DNA of 41,458 nucleotides from a bacterium (GCA_024639335.1 JAHEIN010000008.1:1-41458), one strand, 5' to 3'. Shown: positions 23,264 to 31,156, counted from the first letter of the stretch. Notes: a model not told the origin generated them from the letters alone. Made by a program: numbers and translations.

Positions 23264-25369
23264 ATGCGCGCCCGGAGCACAACCGTTCTGCGAGACATGT
23301 TGCCCTCCGATGCGGGCAACATCGAGGACGTCGTTGCGCGATATCAACGGGTCGCGCCGGCCGTGACTCGCTTCGCCCGGAGTCTGTCCGGCAACGACAA
23401 ACTGAGAGTTCGGCTCGGCGCCGAGTCCACGTCGTCGGACGACGAGGTCGTGTGCGATCCCAGGATCTTCCAGGCTGCCTACAACCGCAATGCACCGGTC
23501 ACTGCCGACGAGACCGCGCTCGCCTCTGCACTGCACGAAGTCGTCCACTTGATCTCCACAGATCTCGAAGAGGCGCGGGTGGTTCCGGATCATTGGCCGA
23601 TCAGGTCCGGCAGCGACGTCCCCACCGACCTGCCGGTGGACCTTCTGTCGGCGATCGAAGCGGTCGGCGGACCACTGGTGGAGTCCATGTTCTTCACTCT
23701 GGAGGACGCCCGTCAGGAGCGGGTCAGCCTCGACGTGTACCCCGGTGCACGATCGGTGCTCGCGGATCTCTATCGCGCCGGATTCACGGAGTCGATTCGC
23801 CAATCCGGGCCGCTCGCCCAGTTCGCGCTCGGTGTGTTTCTCCTGACCGGCGGCTACGCCGGACGCGACCGCCTCGAGCGGCGGCTGGACGGGCGAGCTG
23901 CCGTGGCGCTCGCCGAGGCCCAGGACGCGATCGACGAGACCATCGCCGCAACCGACCCCTGGGAGGTCGCCGAACAAGCCATCGTGCTCATCGAGATCGC
24001 CCGTGCGAACGGGCTGCTCACGAAGCTGAGCGAGCAACCGTCCAACGAGGAACGGAAAGCCCAGCAGCAGGTCGATGCCGACTCGATGGCCCAGGGCGTC
24101 GACCGGGTGCGGCTCAACTCGCCCATCGTCCGGGATGCGGAGAGCTACAACGAGGCCAAGCGAGCGGCTCAGGCGCGTGCCGGGCTGTCGGACCGCAAGG
24201 GGGCCTCCGAACTGGGTGGTGACGCCTCCACCGACCAACTGTTGAAGGTGTCGGAGGCACCCACCGTATTCCTGCCGACCGGTCAGGGCGGCAAGGTCGT
24301 TGTCACTCGCCCGCCGATGGCGTTCAATCGGTTCGCGAACGAAGGCCGAGAAGCCATCAACGACGCTGCCAGGAAGTGGGACGTGGCCCAGCGGGGCGTG
24401 TCCGGAGAGCTGTTCCCCCTGTTCGCGGCCAATCAGCGCCGGGGATTGCGGTCGGGCTACGACCAGGGCGATGTGTCGCCGCATTCGGCTCTGTTCATCG
24501 GAGCAGGCCTCTACACCCGCATGTACGAGCGGCGCGCCGCACGCACCCGACGCACATACGCGGTCTCTTTGCTGGTCGACGGCTCGGCGTCGATGCTGCA
24601 GCCCCGCACCGGTCAACGAGGCCTGAAATCGTCATGGGGCATGCCCAGTGCGTTGCTCGGCGCCTGGACGCTCGCCCGGTTGTGCGACGAGCTCCAGATC
24701 GACTTCGAGGTGGCGCTGTTCAACCGATCGTTCGCCGCATCCCCGACCGACACCGAGTGGTCCTACACCCGGACCCGGAGCCAGGCGACCGGCGGGCTCC
24801 GCCAGAGTCAGGGAAGCGCCGCCACCCGACTCACCACCACGGTGAACCATTACCTGGCCAAACCTTTCGATCGGCGCTGGCGTGAAGCGGAGGGGCTCAT
24901 GGCCGGGATGTTCTACGCCGCGGCGGAGCCGAGGTCGGCATCGACGGCAGCAAGACGCGATCCCCGCTCCGCCCCGCCGGTCTCGATGTTCGACAAGGCC
25001 TCCAACGTCGATGAGTTCAATCTGGTCGTGGCCGCCGAACGGATGGGGCGACTCGGCGCGAACGTTCGTGTGCTGGTCGTGCTCGCAGACGGCATGACCA
25101 GGGGCTCGCTGGAGGGACTTCAGGCCACGGTCGCAGACATCGAACGCAACGGGACGACCGTTTTGGGGATCGGCATCGGTGACGACACGGTGTGCTCTGC
25201 GTATGAGCGGAATCAGGTCGTCGAGAGTCCCGATGAGCTGACCCGAGCCATGGTCGACGGCGTGCGCTCTTCGCTTCGTCGATCGTTGGCCAAGAGCGGA
25301 ATGGAAACCTGGTGGCTTCGGAGCGCCCGACCCACCTCGAACATGTGGAAGGAAGCGGCGAATGCCTGA
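23264..25369 (+). CDS. CobT-like VWA-domain protein with an N-terminal zincin motif (701 aa)
   Basis: The N-terminal half is helical and carries SALHEVVHLI, an HEXXH zinc-binding motif at residues 91-95. It is followed by FFTLEDARQERVSLDVYPGA, which resembles the ExAR segment of CobT/DUF2201-type proteins and may give the third ligand. The middle (~270-370) is charged and probably flexible. The C-terminal third is a von Willebrand A domain with MIDAS motif VDGSAS near 437-442 and a later LVVLADGMTRG strand. No signal peptide, so cytoplasmic. The next gene encodes a CobS-like AAA protein and overlaps by 8 bases, the arrangement of MoxR/VWA and CobS/CobT pairs. No cobN or cobalamin gene is present, so a magnesium or cobalt chelatase role is not supported. 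Confidence 0.85.
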   Translation: MRARSTTVLRDMLPSDAGNIEDVVARYQRVAPAVTRFARSLSGNDKLRVRLGAESTSSDDEVVCDPRIFQAAYNRNAPVTADETALASALHEVVHLISTDLEEARVVPDHWPIRSGSDVPTDLPVDLLSAIEAVGGPLVESMFFTLEDARQERVSLDVYPGARSVLADLYRAGFTESIRQSGPLAQFALGVFLLTGGYAGRDRLERRLDGRAAVALAEAQDAIDETIAATDPWEVAEQAIVLIEIARANGLLTKLSEQPSNEERKAQQQVDADSMAQGVDRVRLNSPIVRDAESYNEAKRAAQARAGLSDRKGASELGGDASTDQLLKVSEAPTVFLPTGQGGKVVVTRPPMAFNRFANEGREAINDAARKWDVAQRGVSGELFPLFAANQRRGLRSGYDQGDVSPHSALFIGAGLYTRMYERRAARTRRTYAVSLLVDGSASMLQPRTGQRGLKSSWGMPSALLGAWTLARLCDELQIDFEVALFNRSFAASPTDTEWSYTRTRSQATGGLRQSQGSAATRLTTTVNHYLAKPFDRRWREAEGLMAGMFYAAAEPRSASTAARRDPRSAPPVSMFDKASNVDEFNLVVAAERMGRLGANVRVLVVLADGMTRGSLEGLQATVADIERNGTTVLGIGIGDDTVCSAYERNQVVESPDELTRAMVDGVRSSLRRSLAKSGMETWWLRSARPTSNMWKEAANA

Positions 25370-26354
25370 AACGATGATCTTCGAAGACCCGAGCGGGGCA
25401 AGTCGTCCCATCGAGCTCGAGAAGTTCACGGTCGACTCCGGTCTGGGGGATGCCGAACAACGAATCGGCAAGATCCCGGTTCCCGACCCGAACTACGTCG
25501 ACCTGGGAGTGCTGTATCGCTTCGCACAGGTCGAAGAGGTGCGCCGACAGAATCCCGAAGGGTTCGTGCCTTTGCATCTGGCAGTGCGCGGCCACATGGG
25601 AACCGGCAAGGACCACGACATCGAGCAGTTCGCCGCTCGACTCGGACTCCCCTACTACCGGATCCCGCTCACCGGAGAGGTCCGGGATGTGACCCTCATC
25701 GGCTCGACGAAGCTCCACGGGGATGGTGCCGGCGGTACCGAATCGCGCTGGGAGGACGGCGACATCACACGAGCACTTCGAGGACCCAGCCTCATCAACC
25801 TCTCCGAGCTCAATGCCGCCGGCGCCGAGACGCTGTTCGCTCTTCACGGATTGCTCGACCGGTACTCCGCTCTCGACCTCCCGAACGGGGAGACCGTCGC
25901 GTTGCGTGAAGATGTCCGAGTGTTCGGCACGATGAACCCGACCGACCTGCGTGATTACGCCGGAACGCAGACGCTGAACAAGGCGTTTGCCGACCGCTGG
26001 GTGATCTGGGAGAAGAACTTCCCGGGTCTCGAGCAGGTCGAGGCGATGCTGCGGAGGAGGTATCCAAGGATGAATGACCCGTTCGTGGAGGCGATCGCCC
26101 GTCTCGGACTGGAAGTGAACGCCAGCTTCGAGTCGCTCGACGCCGGGACCAGGGTGGAGACACCATTGAGCCTGCGCAGCCTGCTGGACCGGATGCCCAC
26201 CGGCCTCATGATCCATGAGGACGCCGAAGACCCGCTCAGGCTGGCCTGGGAGGAATTCGTGCTCCCCCACGTCGACATCTACGACCGCGACCACTACGAG
26301 ACCGTCTGGAGCGCGGTGGTCCGCAAGGGACCCCCGGCACCGGCCTTCAGCTGA
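25362..26354 (+). CDS. CobS/MoxR-like AAA protein with altered Walker A and B motifs (330 aa)
   Basis: The core aligns by eye with cobaltochelatase CobS: GHMGTGKDHDIEQFAARL against the CobS GTGKSTHIEQ-AARL pattern, then GTMNPTDLRDY and GTQTLNKAFADRW, matching the sensor-1 and GTQQINQ-DRW segments of CobS. Two key residues differ. The Walker A Ser/Thr is Asp84 (GKD) and the Walker B Asp is Ser148 (INLSEL, with Glu149 kept). Lys83, sensor Asn192 and Arg212 remain. A sensor-2-like LSLRSLLDRM follows. Such changes should weaken Mg-ATP binding or hydrolysis, so this may be a structural or slow ATPase. It overlaps the VWA gene by 8 bases and must act with it. Confidence 0.87.
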   Translation: MPETMIFEDPSGASRPIELEKFTVDSGLGDAEQRIGKIPVPDPNYVDLGVLYRFAQVEEVRRQNPEGFVPLHLAVRGHMGTGKDHDIEQFAARLGLPYYRIPLTGEVRDVTLIGSTKLHGDGAGGTESRWEDGDITRALRGPSLINLSELNAAGAETLFALHGLLDRYSALDLPNGETVALREDVRVFGTMNPTDLRDYAGTQTLNKAFADRWVIWEKNFPGLEQVEAMLRRRYPRMNDPFVEAIARLGLEVNASFESLDAGTRVETPLSLRSLLDRMPTGLMIHEDAEDPLRLAWEEFVLPHVDIYDRDHYETVWSAVVRKGPPAPAFS

Positions 26355-26365
26355 CACCCCGCGTG

Positions 26366-26393
26366 CGACATGCGATATGCGATGTGCGGCATG
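26366..26393. repeat. 7-bp tandem repeat (CGACATG)n downstream of the AAA gene
   Basis: Four in-phase heptads, CGACATG CGATATG CGATGTG CGGCATG, start 11 bases after the AAA stop codon. They have the same consensus and orientation as the array at 23159-23193. The remainder of 26355-26500 holds no gene. Confidence 0.7.
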
Positions 26394-26487
26394 CGACGGC
26401 CGACCCGCGGCAAACGATCCCGGATACAAAGGGCATCTGCCGTATCCCGTGAGGCGCAGAGCGGATGGCGCAGAGCGCCAAGGGCCA

Positions 26488-26493
26488 TACACT
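26488..26493 (+). promoter_or_regulatory. -10 box TACACT of the LOG-family gene (leaderless)
   Basis: TACACT, seven bases (CCTGCCA), then the ATG at 26501. Confidence 0.6.
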
Positions 26494-26500
26494 CCTGCCA

Positions 26501-27583
26501 ATGGCCTATGACACGGGGAATCCCGAACTCGATGCGACGATCGCCGAACTCGTGGCGACCGCCTCGACCAACGGCAACGCCGACCTCATCTCCGAGATGA
26601 TCACCACGGCGCTCAAGCTGCACCGGGACGGCGCACCGCGTGGCGACCTCAAGTTGGTCAACACGGCACTCAAGGAGATGCGGTACTCGATGCTCGTCTT
26701 CAGTCGGCACACCGAACCGAAGGTCACGATGTTCGGTTCGGCCCGGCTCACTCCCGACAACCCCGAATACCAACTGGCAGAGCGTTTCGCCAAGATCATG
26801 GCGGATCGTGGCTGGGGCGTGATCACCGGCGCCGGCCCCGGGATCATGGAAGCGGGAAACCGCGGCGCCGGTCCGGAGAACTCCTATGGCGTGAACATCC
26901 GCCTTCCATTCGAGGAGTCTGCCAACGGGTTCGTCGATCCCGATCGGGTGGTCAACTTCAAGTACTTCTTCACCCGGAAGCTGGGTTTCGTCAAGGAGTC
27001 CCACGCCTTCACCCTGTTCCCCGGAGGATTCGGAACGCTGGATGAGAGCTTCGAGCTGCTCACGTTGATCCAAACCGGCAAGAGCGACCTGCATCCCATC
27101 GTCCTGCTCGAGACCGAAGGCTCCGGCTACTGGCAGCCGGTGGTCGACTTCTGTCGGAATGTGCTGATCGAACAGGGCCTCATCGGCCCCGAGGACCTCA
27201 ACCTCTTCCAGAGGGTCCATGATCCGGAAGAAGCCGCCGACGTGATCTGCCGTTTCTATGCCAACTATCAGAGCCAGCGCTACGTCAACGGCCGGCTGGT
27301 GCTCCGACTCCTCGAGGCTCCGGACACCGACACCCTGGCACAGCTCAACCGGGCGTACGTCGACATCATGACCAACGGCGAGATGGAGGTCATCGAACCC
27401 ACTCCAGCAGAGGTCCGCGACGAGGACTCGTTGGAATTCGCTCGCGTTGCGTTGTGGTTCGACCGGAGGCATTTCGGTCGCCTTCGCATGCTGATCGACG
27501 ACCTCAACGCCATCGTCGAGGAGCGCACATCGGTCCATCCACCGTCGCCGTTCGCCGAGGAGCAGGCCGACCGCAGCTGGTGA
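26501..27583 (+). CDS. LOG-family (TIGR00730) Rossmann protein, long form (360 aa)
   Basis: The core (~residues 70-270) contains the LOG signatures VITGAGPGIMEAGNRGA and PGGFGTLDE (174-182), which in characterised members form the phosphoribohydrolase site that releases a base from a nucleoside monophosphate. Many bacterial members are mislabelled lysine decarboxylases. Helical extensions at both ends make it about twice the length of the minimal LOG enzyme. The ATG at 26501 is chosen because the TACACT box lies seven bases upstream; the track's start at 26465 would fall before the promoter. Substrate unknown. Confidence 0.88.
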   Translation: MAYDTGNPELDATIAELVATASTNGNADLISEMITTALKLHRDGAPRGDLKLVNTALKEMRYSMLVFSRHTEPKVTMFGSARLTPDNPEYQLAERFAKIMADRGWGVITGAGPGIMEAGNRGAGPENSYGVNIRLPFEESANGFVDPDRVVNFKYFFTRKLGFVKESHAFTLFPGGFGTLDESFELLTLIQTGKSDLHPIVLLETEGSGYWQPVVDFCRNVLIEQGLIGPEDLNLFQRVHDPEEAADVICRFYANYQSQRYVNGRLVLRLLEAPDTDTLAQLNRAYVDIMTNGEMEVIEPTPAEVRDEDSLEFARVALWFDRRHFGRLRMLIDDLNAIVEERTSVHPPSPFAEEQADRSW

Positions 27584-27620
27584 ACCGCCTCTCTTTGGCC
27601 ATGCACGCCGTGAATGGCAC

Positions 27621-27626
27621 TAAAAT
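27621..27626 (+). promoter_or_regulatory. -10 box TAAAAT of the TIGR03084-btpA operon (leaderless)
   Basis: TAAAAT, six bases (CGTTCC), then the GTG at 27633. Confidence 0.6.
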
Positions 27627-27632
27627 CGTTCC

Positions 27633-28364
27633 GTGCGCGAAATACTCTCTGACCTCGTTGCGGAACAGCAGTTCCTCGATCAGTTCCTCCAGCAGGTGAA
27701 TCTCAAGCTGTGGGACAAGGAGACCTCCGCCCAGGGGTGGTCGATTCGTGACACCATCTCGCATCTCGCCGACTACGAGGAGCTCGCGGCCGCAGTCATC
27801 GCAGGCGAGGCCGACCTCGAGCGTTACCGATCGGCATCCGATCTCGATGTGGTTCGCCAGGAAGCCGTCGAGAAAGGACGCAAGATGCGTCCACAGGACG
27901 TCATCGAGTGGTGGCGCAACGGGCGGGCGAAGGTGGTCGAGCCGCTCTCACACATGCAGGCGTCGGACCGGGTCGAGTGGATCACCGGCGACGTCAGCGC
28001 CAAGACCCTCGCCACGACCCGCCTGATGGAGACCTGGGCGCACGGGCTCGACATCTATGCGGCCACTGAAGCCGAGATCGAAGACACGCAACGAATTCGT
28101 CATGTCTGCTGGCTGGGATGGAAGGCGCTGCCCCACAGTTTCAAGGAAGCGGGGCTCGACTATGTCGCTGTGAGGGTCGAGGTCATCGGACCGGGATACG
28201 CCAAATGGGTGTACGGGACCGAGGACGCTCCCAACTTGATCAAGGGCTCCGCGTCGGATTGGGCCCGACTGGCAGTCCGGCGCATCGCGCCCGAGGACAC
28301 ACGCCTCAAACTCACCGGTGAAGGCGCCGAGCAGGCCGTTCGGGTGGTTCAGGCCTACCTGTGA
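27633..28364 (+). CDS. TIGR03084-type metal-binding protein (DinB/maleylpyruvate-isomerase fold, 243 aa)
   Basis: The N-terminal four-helix bundle has the pattern of the mycothiol-dependent maleylpyruvate isomerase superfamily: WSIRDTISHLADYEELA near 40 and LMETWAHGLDIYAA near 135 supply the usual His ligands for a metal. The C-terminal part (VRVEVIGPGYAKWVYG, SDWARLAVRR) matches the TIGR03084 subgroup of actinobacteria. Reaction unknown; the fold often uses a low-molecular-weight thiol. The stop overlaps the BtpA gene as GTGA, and an enoyl-CoA hydratase pseudogene follows. Confidence 0.87.
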   Translation: MREILSDLVAEQQFLDQFLQQVNLKLWDKETSAQGWSIRDTISHLADYEELAAAVIAGEADLERYRSASDLDVVRQEAVEKGRKMRPQDVIEWWRNGRAKVVEPLSHMQASDRVEWITGDVSAKTLATTRLMETWAHGLDIYAATEAEIEDTQRIRHVCWLGWKALPHSFKEAGLDYVAVRVEVIGPGYAKWVYGTEDAPNLIKGSASDWARLAVRRIAPEDTRLKLTGEGAEQAVRVVQAYL

Positions 28365-29146
28365 GCATTCCCTCCCTCATCGGGATGGTCCATCTCGCAC
28401 CCTTGCCCGGGGCGCCCCGCTACCGAGGTTCGATGCAGGAGATCGTCGAGCTCGCCCTCGCCGACGCCGCAACGCTGGCCGAAGCCGGATTCGACGCCGT
28501 GATGGTGGAGAACTTCGGCGACGCGCCCTTCTTCCCCGACGAGGTGCTTCCCGTCACCGTTGCTGGCTTGACGCGCGTGATGACCGAGATCGGCCACGCC
28601 ATCGACCTCCCGATCGGGGTGAACGTGCTCCGAAACGACGCGCTCGGAGCGATGTCGATCGCAGCCGTGACCGGAGCTGCTTTCATCCGGGTCAACGTGC
28701 TCTCGTCGATGATGTACACCGACCAGGGTCCCATCGTGGGCCGAGCAGCCGAGCTTGCTCGACTCAAGACGGCCATCGGGCCTGACGTGATGGTGCTGGC
28801 AGACGTGTTCGTCAAACATGCAACACCACCCCCGGGTGCGACGATCGAACTGACAGCCATCGACACCTGGGAGCGATCTGGTGCCGACGCCTTGGTGATC
28901 TCGGGCACCGGCACCGGGGCGTCGGTCGATCTCGAAGACCTCCGGCGAGTTGCCAGAGTCGTGCCAGAGGCACCACTCGTGATCGGATCCGGGGCAGATG
29001 CCGGCAACGTCGGTTCCCTGGCCGAAACCGTCCACTCGGTCATCGTTGGCTCGTCACTGAAGCCCGATCACGACGTGTCGCTCCCGGTCGACCGCGCACT
29101 CGCCGCTGCGTTCGTGGATGCCGCCCGCTCCGCCGGCCTGACTTGA
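28361..29146 (+). CDS. BtpA/SgcQ-family TIM-barrel protein (261 aa)
   Basis: The N-terminus LIGMVHLAPLPGAPRY is the family signature. GFDAVMVENFGDAPFF, GVNVLRNDALGAMSIAAVTGAAFIRVNVL, ADVFVKHA and the phosphate-binding SGTGTGASVDLEDL and IGSGADAGNV loops follow, making a complete barrel. Cyanobacterial BtpA stabilises photosystem I, while SgcQ members are enzymes of unknown substrate; neither role can be assumed here. Starts with GTG overlapping the preceding stop. Confidence 0.92.
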   Translation: MSIPSLIGMVHLAPLPGAPRYRGSMQEIVELALADAATLAEAGFDAVMVENFGDAPFFPDEVLPVTVAGLTRVMTEIGHAIDLPIGVNVLRNDALGAMSIAAVTGAAFIRVNVLSSMMYTDQGPIVGRAAELARLKTAIGPDVMVLADVFVKHATPPPGATIELTAIDTWERSGADALVISGTGTGASVDLEDLRRVARVVPEAPLVIGSGADAGNVGSLAETVHSVIVGSSLKPDHDVSLPVDRALAAAFVDAARSAGLT

Positions 29147-29938
29147 TGGACCGCACCGAGACGCGATACAGGGCAACGGAGTCGGGATCCTCACGCTTGC
29201 CCGCCCCGAGGTTCGCAATGCCCTCACCGGAATCGAGATCCTGAACGAGATCATCACCACGGTGACGAGGCGGAGTCCTCAGACGACCTGTCCGTTCTGA
29301 TCATCACCGGAGAACGTCCGGCCTTCTCGGCAGGCGCGAACGTCAGGGACATGACTCGGGATCCGGGCTCTTCGGAGGTGACGTCGGCGCGATCGCCGAG
29401 GGCTATCGCCGTACGATCCAACGGCTGACACGACGATGGCCGAGACGGATCTGGTGACGATCGCTGCTGTCAATGGGCCGGCAGTCGGTGCAGAATTCGA
29501 CTCGCCCTCGGATGCGACCTCCGGATCGGTTCCAAGAACCCCAGCTTCGCCCACACCTTCGCCGACCTCGGCATCCTGCCGGGCGATGGCGGCGCTTGGA
29601 TCCTCCCTCGTGTGGTCGGCTGGCAACGCGCCGCCGAGTTGTCGTTCACCGCTCGCGTGATCGACGCCGACGAGGCTGTGAGGATGGATGTGCTCCTGGA
29701 GGTGACGGAACCCGACGAGCTGATGGGGCGTTGCCTCGCATTGGCGGAGACCATCGCAGCGAAGCCGAGCCACTCGATCCGACTCACCAAGCGACTCTTC
29801 CGTCATGCCAGGAACATGGACCTTCCGGAGTTCCTGGATCTGACGGCTGCCTATCAGGCGATCGCCCATGCCGAACCACAACATCGAACCGCCGTGTCTG
29901 CCTACCTGAACGCGCTCGACAACCGCTCCGATGAGTGA
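29146..29938 (+). pseudogene. Enoyl-CoA hydratase/isomerase pseudogene with five -1 frameshifts
   Basis: Pieces in successive frames reconstruct a full crotonase: GNGVGILTLARPEVRNAL, then EAESSDDLSVLIITGERPAF and SAGANVRDM, then LFGGDVGAIAEGYRRTIQRL, then AETDLVTIAAVNGPAVGA, then RLALGCDLRIGSKNPSFAHT to LNALDNRSDE. The frame of the first codon base moves 1, 0, 2, 1, 0, 2, so every break is a one-base loss. Each break can be repaired by restoring one G or C, mostly in a short run. The ATG at 29146 shares its A with the BtpA stop (TGATG). The last intact piece (29612-29938 in the track) might still be translated but lacks the first half of the active site. Confidence 0.88.
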
Positions 29939-30099
29939 TCCGCTAGCTGATTTCGGACAACACCCAGATCGACCTTTGAATTCCGGCTCAATCGACGGGA
30001 TCGGAACAATCAACCCGGTGATAACTACATATCTGTAATTGATCCGCCTGTCCCATAGTCGCGAAAACTCCTGTAACGCATCATGGAGACGGTGTACTG

Positions 30100-30109
30100 C
30101 ACAATTGTG
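30100..30109. promoter_or_regulatory. Palindrome CACAATTGTG upstream of the HD-GYP gene
   Basis: A perfect 10-bp palindrome lies 14 bases before the ATG, within an AT-rich gap (29939-30123) that is otherwise empty. It is a candidate operator. I compared the gap with the c-di-GMP riboswitch core and saw no match. Confidence 0.4.
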
Positions 30110-30123
30110 AAGGCTGGAGAAAC

Positions 30124-30705
30124 ATGGACTCGCTGATCGCGGCGATGGAAGGCCTGGTCGAAGACATCTACGGCCACGTCCATCGTGTTTCGGGTGTCTC
30201 CATCTCCATCGGCGAGATCCTGGGACTCTCCCCCGCCGATCTCGACCGAATCGCCACCGTTGGAGTACTCCACGATGTCGGCAAGCTCCACGTGGACACG
30301 CGTTTGCTCAGCAAGCCCGCCAGCCTCGACGTTCCCGAGGTCGAGCTCATGCAGCGTCACACCCTTTTCGGATTCGCGATGACCGCCGACCTCTTCGAGC
30401 GTGAGGTCTCCGAGGCGATTCTCTTCCATCACGAGCGGTACGACGGCTCCGGCTATCCCCACGGACGGGCCGGCGACGAGATCCCGCTCCTGGCCCGCAT
30501 CGTCGCCGTCGCCGACGCGTACGACGCCATCACCAGCGAACGCGCGTACCAGCCGGCGCTTCCCGCAGACTTCGCGATCGAGGAGATCCGCAACTACTCC
30601 GGCACTCAGTTCGACCCGATGATCGTCGAAGCCTTCCTCGACTCCGTTTCCGACGGCTCGTTCGAGACCACCCAACGCCTCGTCCTCGACCTCGCCGCCA
30701 GCTGA
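30124..30705 (+). CDS. Stand-alone HD-GYP-domain phosphodiesterase (193 aa)
   Basis: The motifs of HD-GYP enzymes are present: HVHRVS near 18, the HD pair in LHDVGKLHVD (His50, Asp51, Lys54), FHHERYDGSGYPHG (HHE and the GYP-containing loop) and IVAVADAYDAITSERAY. These enzymes cleave cyclic di-GMP. There is no receiver, PAS or membrane segment, so the input must come from elsewhere or the protein is constitutive. GGAG precedes the ATG by about six bases. The gene is alone, with a more AT-rich upstream region than elsewhere in the window. Confidence 0.92.
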   Translation: MDSLIAAMEGLVEDIYGHVHRVSGVSISIGEILGLSPADLDRIATVGVLHDVGKLHVDTRLLSKPASLDVPEVELMQRHTLFGFAMTADLFEREVSEAILFHHERYDGSGYPHGRAGDEIPLLARIVAVADAYDAITSERAYQPALPADFAIEEIRNYSGTQFDPMIVEAFLDSVSDGSFETTQRLVLDLAAS

Positions 30706-30893
30706 CCGTCCTCGACGCGCATCCTGCGGCACGAGACCCGCGGGCGCTGAACCTTCTGCTCGTGTAGAGGTTGCGCAGATGGCTGGACGCCCGCTACCTC
30801 CGAATTGCCCCTGGTTCATGGGTGAGTCGACGACCTCGAGGCGAGCGCGACTGCGAATGCGGTTTCCGCCGATCTCTCCCACCGGGGACATGC

Positions 30894-31013
30894 TCAGCCG
30901 ATGAGGTAGGCGCCGAGCAGCTCGTGTGGTAGTTCGACGACGATCGTCCCGCCTTCGATCCTGATTGCGACCTCGACTGTCTGGCCGGCGAGCGCGGTCT
31001 CATGTGTTGGCAT
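30894..31013 (-). CDS. Possible 39-aa protein
   Basis: Below the track's length limit. Reading from the ATG at 31013 gives MPTHETALAGQTVEVAIRIE followed by a GGTIVVELPHELLGAYLIG tail. GGAG lies nine bases before the ATG (GGAGAGAACATG). The alternating hydrophobic pattern looks like two strands and a helix, as in small DNA-binding or antitoxin-like proteins, but no family can be named. The overlapping 76-aa track ORF in another frame is arginine/serine-rich and looks like a shadow. The flanks (30706-30893 and 31014-31156) show no other gene. Confidence 0.35.
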   Translation of the reverse strand: MPTHETALAGQTVEVAIRIEGGTIVVELPHELLGAYLIG

Positions 31014-31156
31014 GTTCTCTCCATGCCTCCCCGACCGCCTGCCCAACACCATACGCATCGAATCTGAGATTGGAAGCGGAACGTTCGGACGGCCGGCGCT
31101 TCATCCCCTCCATCTCCGAGCGGGTGCGACCACTGCAGTTTGTCCGAGTGATCAGA

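Noticed and set aside
23264-26354. Magnesium or cobalt chelatase function
   Set aside because: No CobN/BchH-type large subunit or corrin/porphyrin gene is present, and the ATPase motifs are altered.
29939-30123. Cyclic-di-GMP riboswitch before the HD-GYP gene
   Set aside because: No match to the conserved GEMM core sequence or paired stems could be found by eye.
30025-30891. 288-aa minus-strand ORF opposite the HD-GYP gene
   Set aside because: Complete overlap with a recognised enzyme, and its sequence lacks any fold pattern.
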